In this document: positions 40,468 through 52,759 of the stretch, one piece after another
Numbering within the stretch: position 1 is the stretch's first letter
Layout: each line of letters opens with the position of its first letter
DNA from: Euonymus europaeus
Lineage: Eukaryota; Streptophyta; Magnoliopsida; Celastrales; Celastraceae
Direction of reading: 5' to 3'
NCBI GenBank assembly: GCA_963580455.1
Contig: OY756970.1
Location: 17,484,001 to 17,548,000 of the forward strand
Length of the DNA stretch: 64,000 nt
Notes under the pieces: model-generated
Told to the model about the DNA's origin: nothing
What the model saw: the letters and a program-made list of their open reading frames with translations, nothing else
The model's database searches: none
Made by a program: the position numbers and the translations under genes

Positions 40468-41216
40468 CTACATGTAGGGTGCACTCCTAATTTGACAGAA
40501 GCCGTTATTATTAGCAGCAGCAGATGAAGGATCAAGAAAATCATCGACACGCCAACCAGGTAGTGTCTCCATCAAGTACTCAGAGATGCTGCTGGTGGCG
40601 GAAACAGAACTGGTGTCACTTATATGATTAGCATCAGCTCTGGAACTAATTGATGGAGATGGTTTCTCGACTGAAGGAGAACTGAAAATTTCATCAGAAA
40701 CTGATCTGGGATTCTCCCTGGAATGCTGATGGTAGCTTCTGTTAACAGAATTGATGGAGCCATCAAAGGATGATGGAGACGGGTATGGAGTTGATGCAGC
40801 AGAGAGTTTCGACCCTGTGAGTAGAAACCTATTGTGTTTCTGGGTATGTTCATTGGCTTTGTGAATTGGAATGTCACATTCTCTACACAGAATTGCTCTA
40901 TCTTCCTGACAAAACAGATGCGCTCGCCTCTCCTGCACAAGCAGAACATCATTTCAGTTACAAAACTGAATTCACAAAACAAAATTTGATACTGTTATAC
41001 ACAAACCCAGTGAGACAAAATATCAAATACCTGACAGATATCACAGAGTGGGGATTCTTTGAAGGTGGGTTGGAGCAGAGGGAAACGAGTGTGCTTGCTA
41101 GCAAGCTTGTTTGCATGGTGGACACGGCGGTCACAAGCATCACAAAGAGCAGCCTCATCAGAAGAGCAGAAGACAGAGGCCTCTTCTTGGTCACAAACAT
41201 CACACCAGATCTTCAT
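40468..41216 (-). CDS. BBX20-like: double B-box zinc finger transcription regulator, BBX20 type
   Basis: Two exons, 41216-41031 and 40932-40468, giving 216 aa. B-box 1 covers about residues 5-47 (CDVCDQEEASVFCSSDEA, CDRRVHHANKLASKH). B-box 2 covers about 57-100 (CDICQ spanning to ERRAHLFCQEDRAILCREC, HKANEHTQKHNRFLLTG). After a Ser-rich linker comes the conserved SISEYLMETLPGWRVDDF motif. This tail and MKIWCDVCD place it with BBX20-BBX22, nearest to BBX20 (BZS1/STH7). These proteins work with HY5 and COP1 in light and brassinosteroid responses. There is no CCT domain, as expected of this subgroup. All zinc-binding Cys, His and Asp positions appear present. Confidence 0.88.
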
Positions 41217-41530
41217 TCTTCTTTGTTCAATCTAGTTGAAACTGGAGTTTGGTACTACTTTAATATAAAGACACAGAGCAGAGTTCGAGATTGGTGTTGT
41301 GATCTGATTGTGTGAGTTTAAAGGGGATACAGACAAAATGTTATGGGCCTATGTGCAGTAGGGTTGCTTTGGATAAACAGGCTAAGATCAAAGTAAGAGT
41401 CTGGGTTTTATTGTATTCTAAGCTTTCACTCTCATTCTGACTGTGCCTGAAGCTGAGGCAGACTTGCTATTTATTGGTTCAGAACCCATAATCTTCCCTC
41501 TATTCATCAAATCTATACATATATGATATG

Positions 41531-41534
<4 letters not shown>

Positions 41535-41571
<37 letters not shown>

Positions 41572-41590
41572 CAGAGAGAGAGAGAGAGGG
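41535..41590. repeat. (AT)n and (AG)n microsatellites upstream of the B-box gene
   Basis: About 28 bases of alternating A/T (41,535-41,562) are followed by a GATA-like spacer and about 16 bases of alternating A/G ending in GGG. It lies ~320 bp before the B-box start codon and is likely length-variable. Confidence 0.85.
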
Positions 41591-42098
41591 TAATGAAAGT
41601 GATGAATTAAAGGGAGACCAAAGCTGGTTGTTGATCTTGCATCATCTTATCTGCACTTATTATTTTTTCTAGTTAGGACCCTTTGTTTATGGTCTAATTC
41701 ATTTCATCAGTGTAAACAATACAATAATTGTTAGTTCTTGCATCAATACAAAATCAAAGGTCGAATGGATTATTTCTAAATTGACAGTATCCTTCTTTGA
41801 CTGTTCAATGCAGCCAAGTTTTTCAAAAATCCATGCATCATAAGTTTGAAGAAGAAAAAAAAAAGTGAAAGTAAGACTGAATTTGCGATGAATACTGGAA
41901 AATTCGCCTTGTTTTTGGATGAGGAATTTCTATTCTTCATTAATTCAAGATGGAACAAAAGAAAAACTACTTGGATTTTCAGTCAGAGTTCAACTTGTGC
42001 AACTCGACCTGAAAAATTCATAAATGTCAAAAAATACATTATATTATGATATTCTAAAATACTTAATAACACATATTAGAACCGTGATTTATTATGAG

Positions 42099-42223
42099 TG
42101 TTTGGACGCTTTTTTGGGAGCGTGCATACATAGAGTACGCCTTCCCAGGCTCGAACGCGTCACGGGTTCGAGCCTGGGAAGGCGTACTCTATGTATGCAC
42201 GCTCCCAAAAAAGCGTCCAAACA
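42099..42223. mobile_element. small foldback element: perfect 58-bp inverted repeat with 5-bp target duplication
   Basis: Arms 42,099-42,156 and 42,166-42,223 are exact reverse complements (58 of 58) around a 9-base spacer (gcgtcacgg). The sequence is flanked by ATGAG on both sides (42,094-42,098 and 42,224-42,228). The right arm begins 'gttcgagcctggg'. Together with the spacer this gives 'gggttcgagcc', a polymerase III B box like those of tRNA-derived SINEs, so a SINE head may be the source. A transcript would form a near-perfect hairpin. Confidence 0.85.
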
Positions 42224-42549
42224 ATGAGAGAGTGGGATTGTAATAAAAAGTTCATATTAGGGAGTAGTTTAACCATATGGATTTGGAATTGGTTTGGTGA
42301 GATAACATTAACCAGCAGTGATATATGCTTGTCCTTGTGAAATGAATGACTCACACAAAGAAAGGATAGACATAGATTTGTATGAACCTACGATTCATGC
42401 ATGAAACATGTGCTTAATCATACTACAAAACAATAAATAAATAAAAATTAGAATGAGCGCTATGGCATTTCCCATTTTACTAAGTACACTCTATTGATTA
42501 TCCAAAGTCCTTGTCTATAAACACTTCACTTGTCTCTCTACCACTATTA

Positions 42550-42899
42550 GAGCACATGCAATGGTAATTATATAATTGGAAGGGAATAATGAATTGAAAT
42601 GTGTGTTTTGTTGATGAGGTTGTATTGAAAGATGTGTTTTGATGAGACCAATATTGATTTATGTGTAGTTTTGTTGAGAAATTGATGGAGAAAATGAGAA
42701 TGGTTAATTTGAATAATAGATGAAAAAATAATTGCATTAGAATATGTATTTTGTTGATGTGAATATATTAAGATATACTTTTTCATTAATATTATTATAC
42801 TGAGAAATGTATATGGTTTGAATTTTTATATAATAAAAATGAAATTAACAAACATTTTTTGGGAGAAATTATCTTGTCCGTATTGTATTGTATGTGCTC
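42550..42899. mobile_element. Tourist-like (PIF/Harbinger) MITE
   Basis: Ends are GAGCACATGCAATGG and, on the opposite strand, GAGCACATACAATAC. The element is flanked by TTA on both sides (42,547-42,549 and 42,900-42,902), the usual Tourist target duplication. It is 350 bp, AT-rich and non-coding. Confidence 0.75.
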
Positions 42900-43252
42900 T
42901 TAACTCTAATATTCTTCTTCCCTCTTCCCTTTGCCCTCCGGCAAAATAAGAATGTATTGAATTTAAAATGAGGTGCACAAGTTTGGGCCACCCGACAATC
43001 ACCGACTTACTAGTCCACATGGCCAATAGGACATGGAGCCCATACGTGCTTAATAAAGCCATTTGAGCCCACGAGGCCCAATATTCTCTCAGTGTCGGCC
43101 CAATAGTGACCCAAAGCAGTGAAAGCACACATTCAGGTTTTTTTTTTATTTATTTAATAAAACGGATAAAAATAATAGAGAAAACAGCGTGTGCCGCTCT
43201 TATCACGAGGATTTGGTTGCAAATTGAACGGTCCTCACTGGTTTCTCCCGCC

Positions 43253-46200
43253 ATGGTCCGGACAACAATGGCGACGCTATCGTTCTCTACGGCCTCGCTT
43301 GCTCCGCGCCTTAATCAGGTGGTTTAATTTCAATTTGGTTTGTGTCTTTTACCGCAATCACGTCGATGGAAGAGAGAATGTTTCTTGTTATAGGTTCTGC
43401 GGTTATTTGGTTCTATGAATAGTGTGCTAAATTTTTCCTTGTTTTCTTATTCCCCGTCCTTTAGGTATGGCATTGCGTTACCGTTCGTAGTTCACTTCTT
43501 CTTAGACAGAATTTTGGCTTTCTTATGACAAAGATTCTGCAGCCGTTTTCTTCAACCCGTTCAATTGAGTGGAAGAGGAGGTATTTTTTATTTTATTTTT
43601 TTGATTTCTTGCCCTCTCCCTCTTGTTTATGTATAGTCTATAGACGTGTATATTGATCTTCAGCTGGGCACTTGACAGCCATACTTACTTTATGATGTGA
43701 AAGATTTGAGGCTTGATGAACTTTGTTGTTCCATTGTATGTTACAGTGAATCAGGGTTTTGGGGTAGAGAAGCGACTGGGTCCTTTGGGTTGAAGTCAAC
43801 TGATTGAGTTGTTATGTAAACAATATGTATAATTAAGTATATAATATTGGTTTTATAACCTATTTAATAAGCTAACTACCGACATGGCAACATTGGACCT
43901 GGCAACCGTGGTTTCAAAAGTTGAGGAAGTAGGGATGACTAAACATGAAATGTGATCCCTGCATGTAGCCATAACTAGAGAAGTTCCATTCTCTTAAATT
44001 GTTCGTTACTCTTTCTGGATCTTTTTGTTTTTGCTTTCTTTTCCCCCCCTTCATGTTGAGGTAGAGATACACATTGCGAACCATTTTATGTCATTTATTC
44101 TCTCAAGTGTTTCATTCAAGTTTTACTGTTCTGAATGGATATTGATGGTAAACTGGTATGTATCTAATTAAACAGGAGACATTTGATATTTGCTGTCCCT
44201 CGGGATGCTGAGGAAGCATTTAAAAAGACTGTAGAAGTGGATAGGTTTATAGATATGCTGAGAGATTCTAATCCAAAAGAGGTAACTAGACAGAATTTCT
44301 TAACGTTTTTTTTTATTTGTTTCCTGCCATGTTATATTGTTTCACGATTAACTGTTATTTCATGGCTCCACTTCTTGCTGTTTTATTTTCTTATCACGCT
44401 GCTGTATACTAGAGTTAGCTTATTCTTCTAGCAACAGTTGGTCTGTTGCATGAGAGTTGCCTTGCTCAGTATTTGAGTATACTTGATTTAAGATGTCAAG
44501 CACATACTTCGTTCAGATGTTTTGTTTAGATATTAGTATGGCTCATACTGGGCAAGAATCTACTTCATTTGGTACTACTCAAAAATCGAAATATATGATT
44601 GGGTGCAATACATCTTGCAAGTGTGTAATCCTTTTCATTGTTTTACCATTTGCTTATCAATGTTGATATGTTCTTGACAAGTACACGCAAACGCCATTAA
44701 GTAACCAGAGATTCTTTATAATCAAGTTAACTAACACTCACGTAGGACTATTATTGCTCTTGTTTTTCATGTTCAGCTTGACAAGGTTGTGGTTGAAAAT
44801 GTCCTTGCATTCAATGAGAGTTTCTGGATTCGACTTGCTGCAAGAACGGATACTTGTAAATCAGAGGATGATAAAGCACGGTTTTCTCTTGCTAATTACA
44901 ATGTTTTGTGGTGATGTTTATGAGTTATACTTCTGTTTTATCCCAGTCTTTTGAATGTTGCTTTGTCCATTTTTTGTTCCCGCAGAAAGACTATGAGGAA
45001 TTGGCTATATCTGTGATGAGCATAGTGGATCGTCTTGTCCATAAGACAAATGTACTCTCTTTCTGTTGCTTGAACATGGTCAAAGATTTTTATAGGGTTT
45101 TCTGCTGGTTTGATCAAAATTTTAACTTTTTCCCCATTTTTTATGTGATTTGTCCCCTTTATTTTACCCTTAAGGAAAGGATAAATTCAGCTACGGATGT
45201 TCTCAAGGAGATTTTGAAACCTGCAGTTGATGAAGTAGAAGAGATTTCCTGGCCTCCTAGAGATCCTGAGGCTCTCAAGGGAATGGAAAATGTAAACCTT
45301 TGTTATAATTTGGTTCAAATATTTTTTTTTCCTCGTGTGTTTTATGGGCTACTTATAAGATTATATTGTCTTTGCATAGATATAGAATTCTATATCCACC
45401 AAATTGTACATCCTTGAACTTAGAACCGTTTTGGCATCTTGGGAAATTTATATGTAGTCTTGTTTTGGCGTTTTAAAATAATTAATCTTGTTATTCAATG
45501 CTATCTGCTCTCTTGCAGACTGGAGGACGTGGATGTCTCAGACGAAAAAAAATGATTCTTTACCTTTGTCATTTTCAAATTCTTCAACAGAGCCTCCCCT
45601 GCCTTTCGTTTTCTTGTTTTCTGCCCATAAGTTATTGGTGAAAATAAATATAAAGGTTATTTTTCCTTTTCCTTTGATATGTGTGCAACTCCTTTTTTCT
45701 TTTCTTTTCTTTTCAGGTAATAGTTCAAAGAGAGCAAGAGGGACAACTAGATGAGGGATTTCTTTCAGAAGTTAATGCACAACTACGACAAGTGAGCCTG
45801 TTATATCTTTAGACAATACCGCATGGATTTTATTTCTCTGGTTATAGGTCATACATCTTCTTGCTGAAAAAGCTTGTAGACTGTTCTATCATTAGAAGCT
45901 TTACCACATGCATCTTTTTGTGTGTTTTCTATTTTAAAAGTTGCAAGAGGGAAATTCATTCTTGAAATGTCACTGGTCTTTGTAAAATGACATGTTGAGA
46001 AACCTCAGCTGTTATTGGTCTTTGAAAAATGACATGTTGGGTATATAATAACCTCTTTTACTATGTAAGATGTCCTAAATGGTTATTAACTAACTAATAT
46101 CTGGACTACATCTTGATTTGTGGGTGTCATTCTCCCGCCGGAGTCATTCCAATCCTCTGTATTCAAATCGCTAAAATGTTGTCACATGGTTATCTACTGG

Positions 46201-48253
46201 TAATTTGCAGGCAAAAGACGATGGGGATAAACCAGGATTTGTGGCTATGTTGCAAAAAGTTCTCCAACTATATGCTTCTAGAGTACTATCCAAGCGTAGT
46301 TACACAAAAAAAGGTAATTTTTATCCCAATACATTTTATGTATGGTGCAAGTTTTACTGGGAAAATGCATCTGGGCAAATGTTATGGACTTGTAAAATGA
46401 AATCCTAGTTGGACATTTCACTTGCATACAGTAAATATAACATTTGAAATCAGGTTAGTGGTGTTGAGGGCTTCATGGATTTTTAATTGAATGGATAATG
46501 TGTGGGTTTTAGTAAACAAGTTTGCATAACCCAAAGGAAAAGAAGAAACAAGTAGAAATTGAGTAACTAACAGTGTAAAGTGGACTTAACTGCTTATTTA
46601 AGCAAAAGAATGTAATCGGTTGGTCTCTGAAGCAGTCAGGTTGTTTTCTTTGTTCATCATCCTGCATGAATATACGTTCATCAGCCATCATATATTTGTA
46701 TACTTAAATCTAATATATTTCTTACTTTGAGCATACATGTGTTTTGGCAGTTCTTGAACTCAGTCTGTGAATCTGTAACAGTTGTACTCGTGCCCAATTT
46801 TTCTTTATCTTTGATTTTCATTTTCATATTCCTTTTGTTTGTTTTTTCCTACTAGGTGGATAGCTTTAGCATCAAACCCTTATTTATGTACCTGGTGCAG
46901 GAGATGAAATTTTGAAGGCTGAGCTGTTCCTGGAGACTGTAATTAAAGGTATCTAGGACTCTGCATCATTTTGTCTTTTCCAGAAAGACAACTGTTTCAA
47001 TTTTTTCCCTAGCAATGAAGCACTGTTTGATGGAATCTGTTTTGTTTGTATGTATTTTTTACTTGTTCATGTATTAGAATGTAACAATGGTGTACCTGAC
47101 ACTTGAGAGACCTAGGGCGAACTCTGGAAAAGGGGTCCTCATACAAAAAATAATTAAAAAGGGCCTAAATGGATTTTTTTATTTTTTATTTTTAAGTCGT
47201 AATTGGCTGAGCATTATTGAATTTTTCTAAATGGGGTCTAAATGTGCTTGATACTGCTATAGTACTACTATTTTTCCAAAAATATGGGGCCCTCGGCGGC
47301 TGCCTGTCTCACCCCATCCTAGAGACGCCCTTGAAATGTAAATTGTGTAGCTGTGCACTTTTCCTTGTGCATATGAATTATGAAGTATGCTAATCGTTAT
47401 TATGTGCATGGAAGCAATGCCTTGCGTGCATGGATGAGCTTAATGTTGTGCGGAAGAAGACACATAAATAGGCTAATTCTGTTATGTTTAGCTTATATAA
47501 ATCCCCATTCTGGATAGTCTCTAGTATATTGATCACTAGATATATATGACCAACAGTTTTAAGTTTTAACTCATGACAAACCTGAAGGATTTTTCATAAT
47601 TCCCAACTGCCTTACAGATACATTGATCTTGTCTAGAAATTTGGTAAGTTTTTATAGTGCCCAAAGAGATTTTGATTAAATTAGGATTGTCTGTTTTGAT
47701 AGCAGGAACATTCATGGCAAGTCTCCTAGAATGTAAATGCTAAGTTTTCGTGATGCTGAAAGATGGGCCCATCCTCGGGGCAGAGATTTTATGACCTGCC
47801 CTCAATTTTCTTTGGCATTTGGTCTTTTTACTTTTGATTTGCTGTCAAGAGATTGACATTACTTATAGACATTCGATGTAATGCAGCTCCTGCAGAAGAA
47901 TGGAACAAGCTTCTGATCAGTGGAATGACAGTTGGTAAGGGGGATATTCCTCCGGAGGAATTCTATGCTGTCATCAAAAAGCGAATTGAACGAACTTTGA
48001 TCCGAACAGTAAGGCGGAACCTGAACCTTGACTCTGTGGTTATTGTATTTTTAGTTCCATTTCATCATCTGTTTTCTTGTGAAAAATAACTGATCCTTGC
48101 CTCCATTTTACATTTTCTCCCTGTGATCCTAACCGCTCTCGCTCTCAGGAGGGAGGTTCTTACCAGCAGCGTGTTCTCACTGAGTATCTTAAAGGCATCC
48201 AATCAAGAGCAGAGGAAATTGTCCAAGTACTTCAGGGCAGGCAACAACCGTAG
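43253..48253 (+). CDS. chloroplast protein of unknown function, At4g37920 family
   Basis: Eleven exons: 43253-43318, 43465-43580, 44176-44281, 44777-44875, 44986-45051, 45175-45291, 45717-45791, 46211-46313, 46901-46948, 47887-48008 and 48149-48253. They give 340 aa. The N-terminus (MVRTTMATLSFSTASLAPR) resembles a plastid transit peptide. Recognised blocks: FWIRLAARTDTCKSEDDK, DYEELAISVM, EEISWPPRDPEAL, QREQEGQLDEGFL, KPGFVAMLQKVLQLYAS, TVGKGDIPPEEFYAVIKKR and EGGSYQQRVLTEYL. These match Arabidopsis At4g37920, annotated as 'endoribonuclease E-like' or uncharacterised; I know no proven function. The protein is mostly helical and soluble. Intron 4 appears to start with GC instead of GT (44,876). 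An alternative start is 43,268. It is shorter than the Arabidopsis protein as I recall, so an N-terminal exon may be missing. Confidence 0.82.
47114..47331. mobile_element. MITE-like insertion in intron 9 of the At4g37920-like gene
   Basis: The left end is AGGGCGAACTCTGG and the right end, reversed, is AGGGCGTCTCTAGG. The interior carries 'ggggccctcggcggctgcc', a phrase frequent near the ends of dispersed plant transposons. No exact target duplication was found. Confidence 0.5.
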
Positions 48254-48994
48254 CTGTACGTGATATGGATCAAATAATGCTAGTACCGCTTGTCAACGTT
48301 AAAGGCTGAACGGGTGTAAGGAGAAAGGCTAGAAAGTAAAAAGAACATATAGTAGCCGTTGATATTTCGACCGCCAAGAAAAGGTAGATATTGTGCACTT
48401 ATGTTCATGACCAGAACTATTTTGCTTTGGAGCAGCCATTGACTTTATTCCACTCACCTTGATATGCATCTGTTGAAACCATGTTTATGTAACATTCCTG
48501 ATCTTTTTATCCTGTCTTCTTGATGTATATTGATAGTCTCATGGACGCATATATGTATTTAATGGAAGTTTAAGGAAAAAAGAGGAAGATGAAGTGAGAA
48601 GTGTTTTTCAAATGCCTTTGATTTGAATCATTGGAGAATGAACGATTTCTTTTCGACGAAGGTAAAATCTGTGTATATCTTATTTTTATGTATGCCGAGC
48701 TGAGCCCGAGCCCGAGCTCGAGCTCATCCATCGCAGGAGTCTTCTTATTGTTTACCTAATTTTAAAAATAACAAATAAAGACATTTAATATAATATAGTT
48801 GTCTTGCGAGTAATGAATGACGATGACTTTTCTATTTACGAGGAACTCTATTGATTATCTTGACCCAACATTCCGGATGATCTCGGTGGTTTAATTCTAA
48901 TCGAACGGCCTCCATTGACTTCGCCAACACATGCATCTTTGAAATTAGTTATTTTGGTTGCTCTCGTATAGAAACAATTAAAAACCACATTCCT
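48254..48994. other. 3' flank of the At4g37920-like gene
   Basis: The first ~300 bases are likely 3' UTR. A short run 'gagcccgagcccgagctcgagctc' (positions 48,700-48,723, quasi-palindromic) is seen. The stretch ends at the left terminus of the hAT element. Confidence 0.4.
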
Positions 48995-51900
48995 AGGCCT
49001 GTCATTGGTCGGTTTTGATCGGTTTTCCGACACCTCCTAACCCGGGCTGTTATTTTCGGTTTTTTTATTTTTGAATAATCAAAACCGACCAACATATGAA
49101 ATGTAAAAGGGGAAACCGGCCATTTGGTTCGGTCGGTCAAAGGTCGGTTATCGGTTTTATTATGGGCCCTAATTTTTTGTTGTGCCAAATTACCAAAGCC
49201 TTAAATTGAAGAAGAAGAAGAGAACATGTTCAATACTTCAAGCAATCAATCCAATCTGTTAAATGTTTACAAGCCATAATTCATTACACAAACATAAAGT
49301 GCAACCAAAGCAAGTCCATAACGACATAACCATTACAATATTTAAATATTACACACACAAAAATTAAATTATTAATCAATAGGCAGCAATGCAGCACAAG
49401 AAGACAACAACTGCTGCAATTCCAGTAGGCAGTACGCAAGCATCATTCATCCAGCTGCACCTTCAACTTCAACAACTTAAAATTTGAAACCTGCAAAATG
49501 CAACTCCAATGGTAGAAGAAGAATGAAAAATGAGTCCAGCAGCCATTAATCAATCTAGACTTCAACAAGTAATAAATAAAGGTATACAAACTTACAAAAG
49601 AGTAGAGAACTCCAGTAGTTGCAGTCCCTCCAACAACATAATTATTGATCTAATTCATTGATTCAACATTCTTACCATCAAGTTTTTCCCGATACTCTAC
49701 ATAAGCAAGTTTCAAGCACATATTTACTATTTAGGCAGAAAAACTACAAAACACAAACATATAGAATTTTCAAAAAAGAAAGACATACCATTATCAAGCT
49801 TTTCAAAATGCTCAACGTCATCCATGGCCTCTCGAAGATTAATTGGTTTAGACGAGGAACGTATCCAATTTTGTGAACAAATGAGGGCCTCAACCATTGT
49901 AGGAGACAATGAACTACGAAATGGATCAATTACACGGCCTGCTGTACTAAATGTAGACTCGAAAGCAACAGTAGACACTGGAATTGCAAGGACATCCCTT
50001 GCAACTCTTGATAGTACATGATATCTACTCGAATTAACCTTCCACCATGAAAGAAGATCAAACCTTTCATTGTCCTCTTCCAAGCTCTCCAACAAATATC
50101 GATCCACTTCAGAATTGTTTTCAGGACACTGTGACGCTTTCAAATGTTCTTGAAAAATAGCCAACCTTGATGCACTTGTACCCGTAGGAGGTTTTCCATT
50201 GTTCCTTGTCTGTTTACTTTTTTCAGCAGTCTTTCCTTGAACATTAGAAACTCCCTCCTCCTCAAGATATGCATTATAAAAAGCATTTAAAGTTTCTTTT
50301 ACTTTCTTCGCTACCCCTGATGTTGTATCGAAAGAGTACTCTATCATCTTTAACTTACATCGAGGATCAAGCACAAGTCCAACAAACAACAAAGAGTTCA
50401 TGCTTTCAACGTTTCCCCAATATTTTGTGAATTTAGTGATCATATTTTCAGCAACCTTCTTCAACATTTGATTAGTACCATTGCATTCGATCTCGATGGA
50501 ATCTCGAATTGTCAACAATTCGGTAACAAAACCATTTACCGTCACAAAGTTAGACCCTGAAAATTGTATTGTTGCATCATAGAAAAGTTTAAGAAACTTT
50601 GCAAACAACCTCACCTTTTCCCATTCATCACTAGTAGGCACTCCGAAAACAATCCTCCTCCCTCCATCACCATTATCATCCTCAAAAGCGACACTACGTA
50701 AAAAATTAGGATCATCCTCCTCCAATCTTTCAAATGCTTTTTGATATTTTTCAGCCCTCTCTAACATCTCGTACGTGTAATTCCATCTTGTAGGTACATC
50801 CAAAACAACATTATGTTTACAAGATAATTTTTCCTTTTCCGCACAAAGTCTAAAAGCTTTCATCCTTTGCGGAGATGACCTAACATACTTCACTGCATTT
50901 CTTACCTTGACTATGTACTCATTCATATCCTTTAAACCATCACCAACAACTAGATTCAATATATGCGCACAACATCTAACATGCAAGAATTCATGATTCA
51001 ACAAAGTGTTCTTTCTATACTTCATTTTCTTTTTCAAGAATTCAATAAGCAAGTTATTGGCACTAGCATTGTCAACAATAAGAGAAAGAATCTTATCTAT
51101 TCCTCAATTTAGTAAGCATGTTTCCACCTCCTTACCTAATGTTGCACCCTTATGATCATCCACAATGCAGAAATTCAAAATACGTTTATGCATTTTCCAA
51201 CCACTATCAATGAAGTGTGCGGTGAGACACATGTAATTCAAATTTTGGACAGAAGTCCATGTGTCCGTAGTGAGACAAACACGCTGCCCTTCAAGAGATT
51301 TTGTCAAATTTACCCTCTCAGCCAAATACATTTCAGGGCACTCTTTAGTAATTGTCCCACGAGAAGGGATCTTAGTCCATTTAGGACAAATCTCATGCAC
51401 AAATTGCTTAAACCCCTCACCCTCCACAAATCTAAAAGGCAATTCATCTATTATGATCATGCGGGCTAAGGCTCGCTTTGCTTTCACAGGATTAAATGCT
51501 CTCGTCAATGATGGAGACGATTCCTCACCAGGTTTTAAAGGGTTAAAGGACAAGGTAGACTGCCCCTTCACCAATTCACCCTCTCTATCCCTAAATGGAT
51601 TCTCCAAAGATGAACATACACAACACAAATGGTTAATCAAGGATCCAGTACCATTTTGTTTTGAATCCGCAGCATAACTTTTATTACAATATTTGCAAAA
51701 TGCCCTACGTCTACCAACTTGGTTCTCAGGCACATCAAAATGCTCCCACACCCATGATCTTTTTCTAGAAGATGGATTAGGTTGACTAACCGTAGCATCC
51801 AGATTTGATGTAACTGTGGGGTGCACCAAATCTGCCTCTTGATCAATAGTTCCCATCTCTACCTCTTGATTCTCTTCAGCCATTTGCTCAATATTCAAGC

Positions 51901-52759
51901 GTGAAGACTATCTGAAACAGTAAAACAAAATCATTAAATAATGAAATTAGTACAAGACACAAGGCAATAAAATTATAAAATCAAGGCTGTAATGTAAATA
52001 TCAAGCAAAATGGATCAAGAGTTAAGAAGCAAGAGCTAAGAAGCAAGAGCTCCGTCACTGAATCAAATACCGATTTGAAAGCTGCTCCAAATTTTGTTAT
52101 TAAACCCACTCAAAACAAAAACTAGACTACCAGTAGAGGAACTTAACAAGAAAGATGTCGATATGCAGTAATAATAGAAAACCCATAATAGAAGGGTGTC
52201 GATTCTGTCAAAGAAACAAAAAAAAAAAAACTTACCACAAGAAATGATGATGATTAAGTCAATTGACTAATTGAGAGAGCATAGAGGGAGGGGGGATGAC
52301 GACGGCTCTGCCGCTCTAGACTTTGTATTCTTCAAGGGTTGCAAGTGTGAAATGGAATTTTGATTTTTGGAATGTGAACCCTAGTCAAATATTTAATTAT
52401 TTAATTATTTAAAGTTTTTAACTGTTGAGACTTGGGACTTCGTAAGTCGTAATAACCAATTCACTAAAGTCTAAAGATATTAAGATATTTAACTTAAAGA
52501 GTTAAAGTATTAACCAGTTAAACTTAAACATATGTAAATATAATTATATTTAAACTTTTAAAGCATATATATTATTATAGGCGGTCGGTTCGGTTATAAC
52601 CGAACGGTTTATGTGAATATGTATGAACCGACCATTTCATTTATTTTAATCATGATTTCCGATCGAACGGTCGGTTTTATTTTTTTAAAAAAAATTAAAC
52701 CGCCCAAACGGTCGGTTCGGTCGGGCGGTGCGGTTTTCACGGTTAATTTTGACAGGCAT
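48995..52759 (-). mobile_element. Ac-like hAT DNA transposon
   Basis: About 3.77 kb with short terminal inverted repeats: AGGCCTGTCA at the left, ATGCCTGTCA (reverse complement) at the right. Many copies of 'cggtcggtt' / 'aaccgacc' cluster within ~200 bp of each end, the usual arrangement of hAT transposase-binding sites. It encodes one transposase on the minus strand. The flanking 8-mers (acattcct / ttcccctc) are not an exact duplication, so the boundaries may be off by a few bases or the ends have changed. Confidence 0.78.
49727..51898 (-). pseudogene. hAT transposase (BED zinc finger plus dimerisation domain) with one in-frame stop
   Basis: Reads MNIEQMAEENQEVEM at 51,898. The BED zinc finger follows (WEHFDVPE, FCKYCNKSYAA, HLCCVC). 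Then come the catalytic-core landmarks LTTDTWTS, VDNASANN and RCCAHILNLVVGDGL; DVPTRWNYTYEML; LDPRCKL; and the C-terminal hAT dimerisation region (FDLLSWWKVNSSRYHVLSRVA, STVAFESTFSTAGRV, EALICSQNWI). The frame is continuous from 51,898 to 49,727 except for TGA at 51,106-51,104, giving LLN-stop-GIDKIL. Related transposases usually have Trp there, so one G-to-A change would explain it. The copy is otherwise near intact, about 720 codons. Confidence 0.85.

Noticed and set aside
42157..42190. tRNA gene suggested by 'gggttcgagcc'
   Set aside because: Only a B-box-like word is present; there is no acceptor stem, anticodon arm or A box, and the sequence is one arm of a foldback.
44908..45417. 169-codon open frame within the At4g37920-like gene
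   Set aside because: It is two true exons (44,986-45,051 and 45,175-45,291) joined through open introns; the flanking residues are not conserved.
51261..51677. 138-codon plus-strand frame
   Set aside because: Antisense shadow of the hAT transposase, with no domain of its own.
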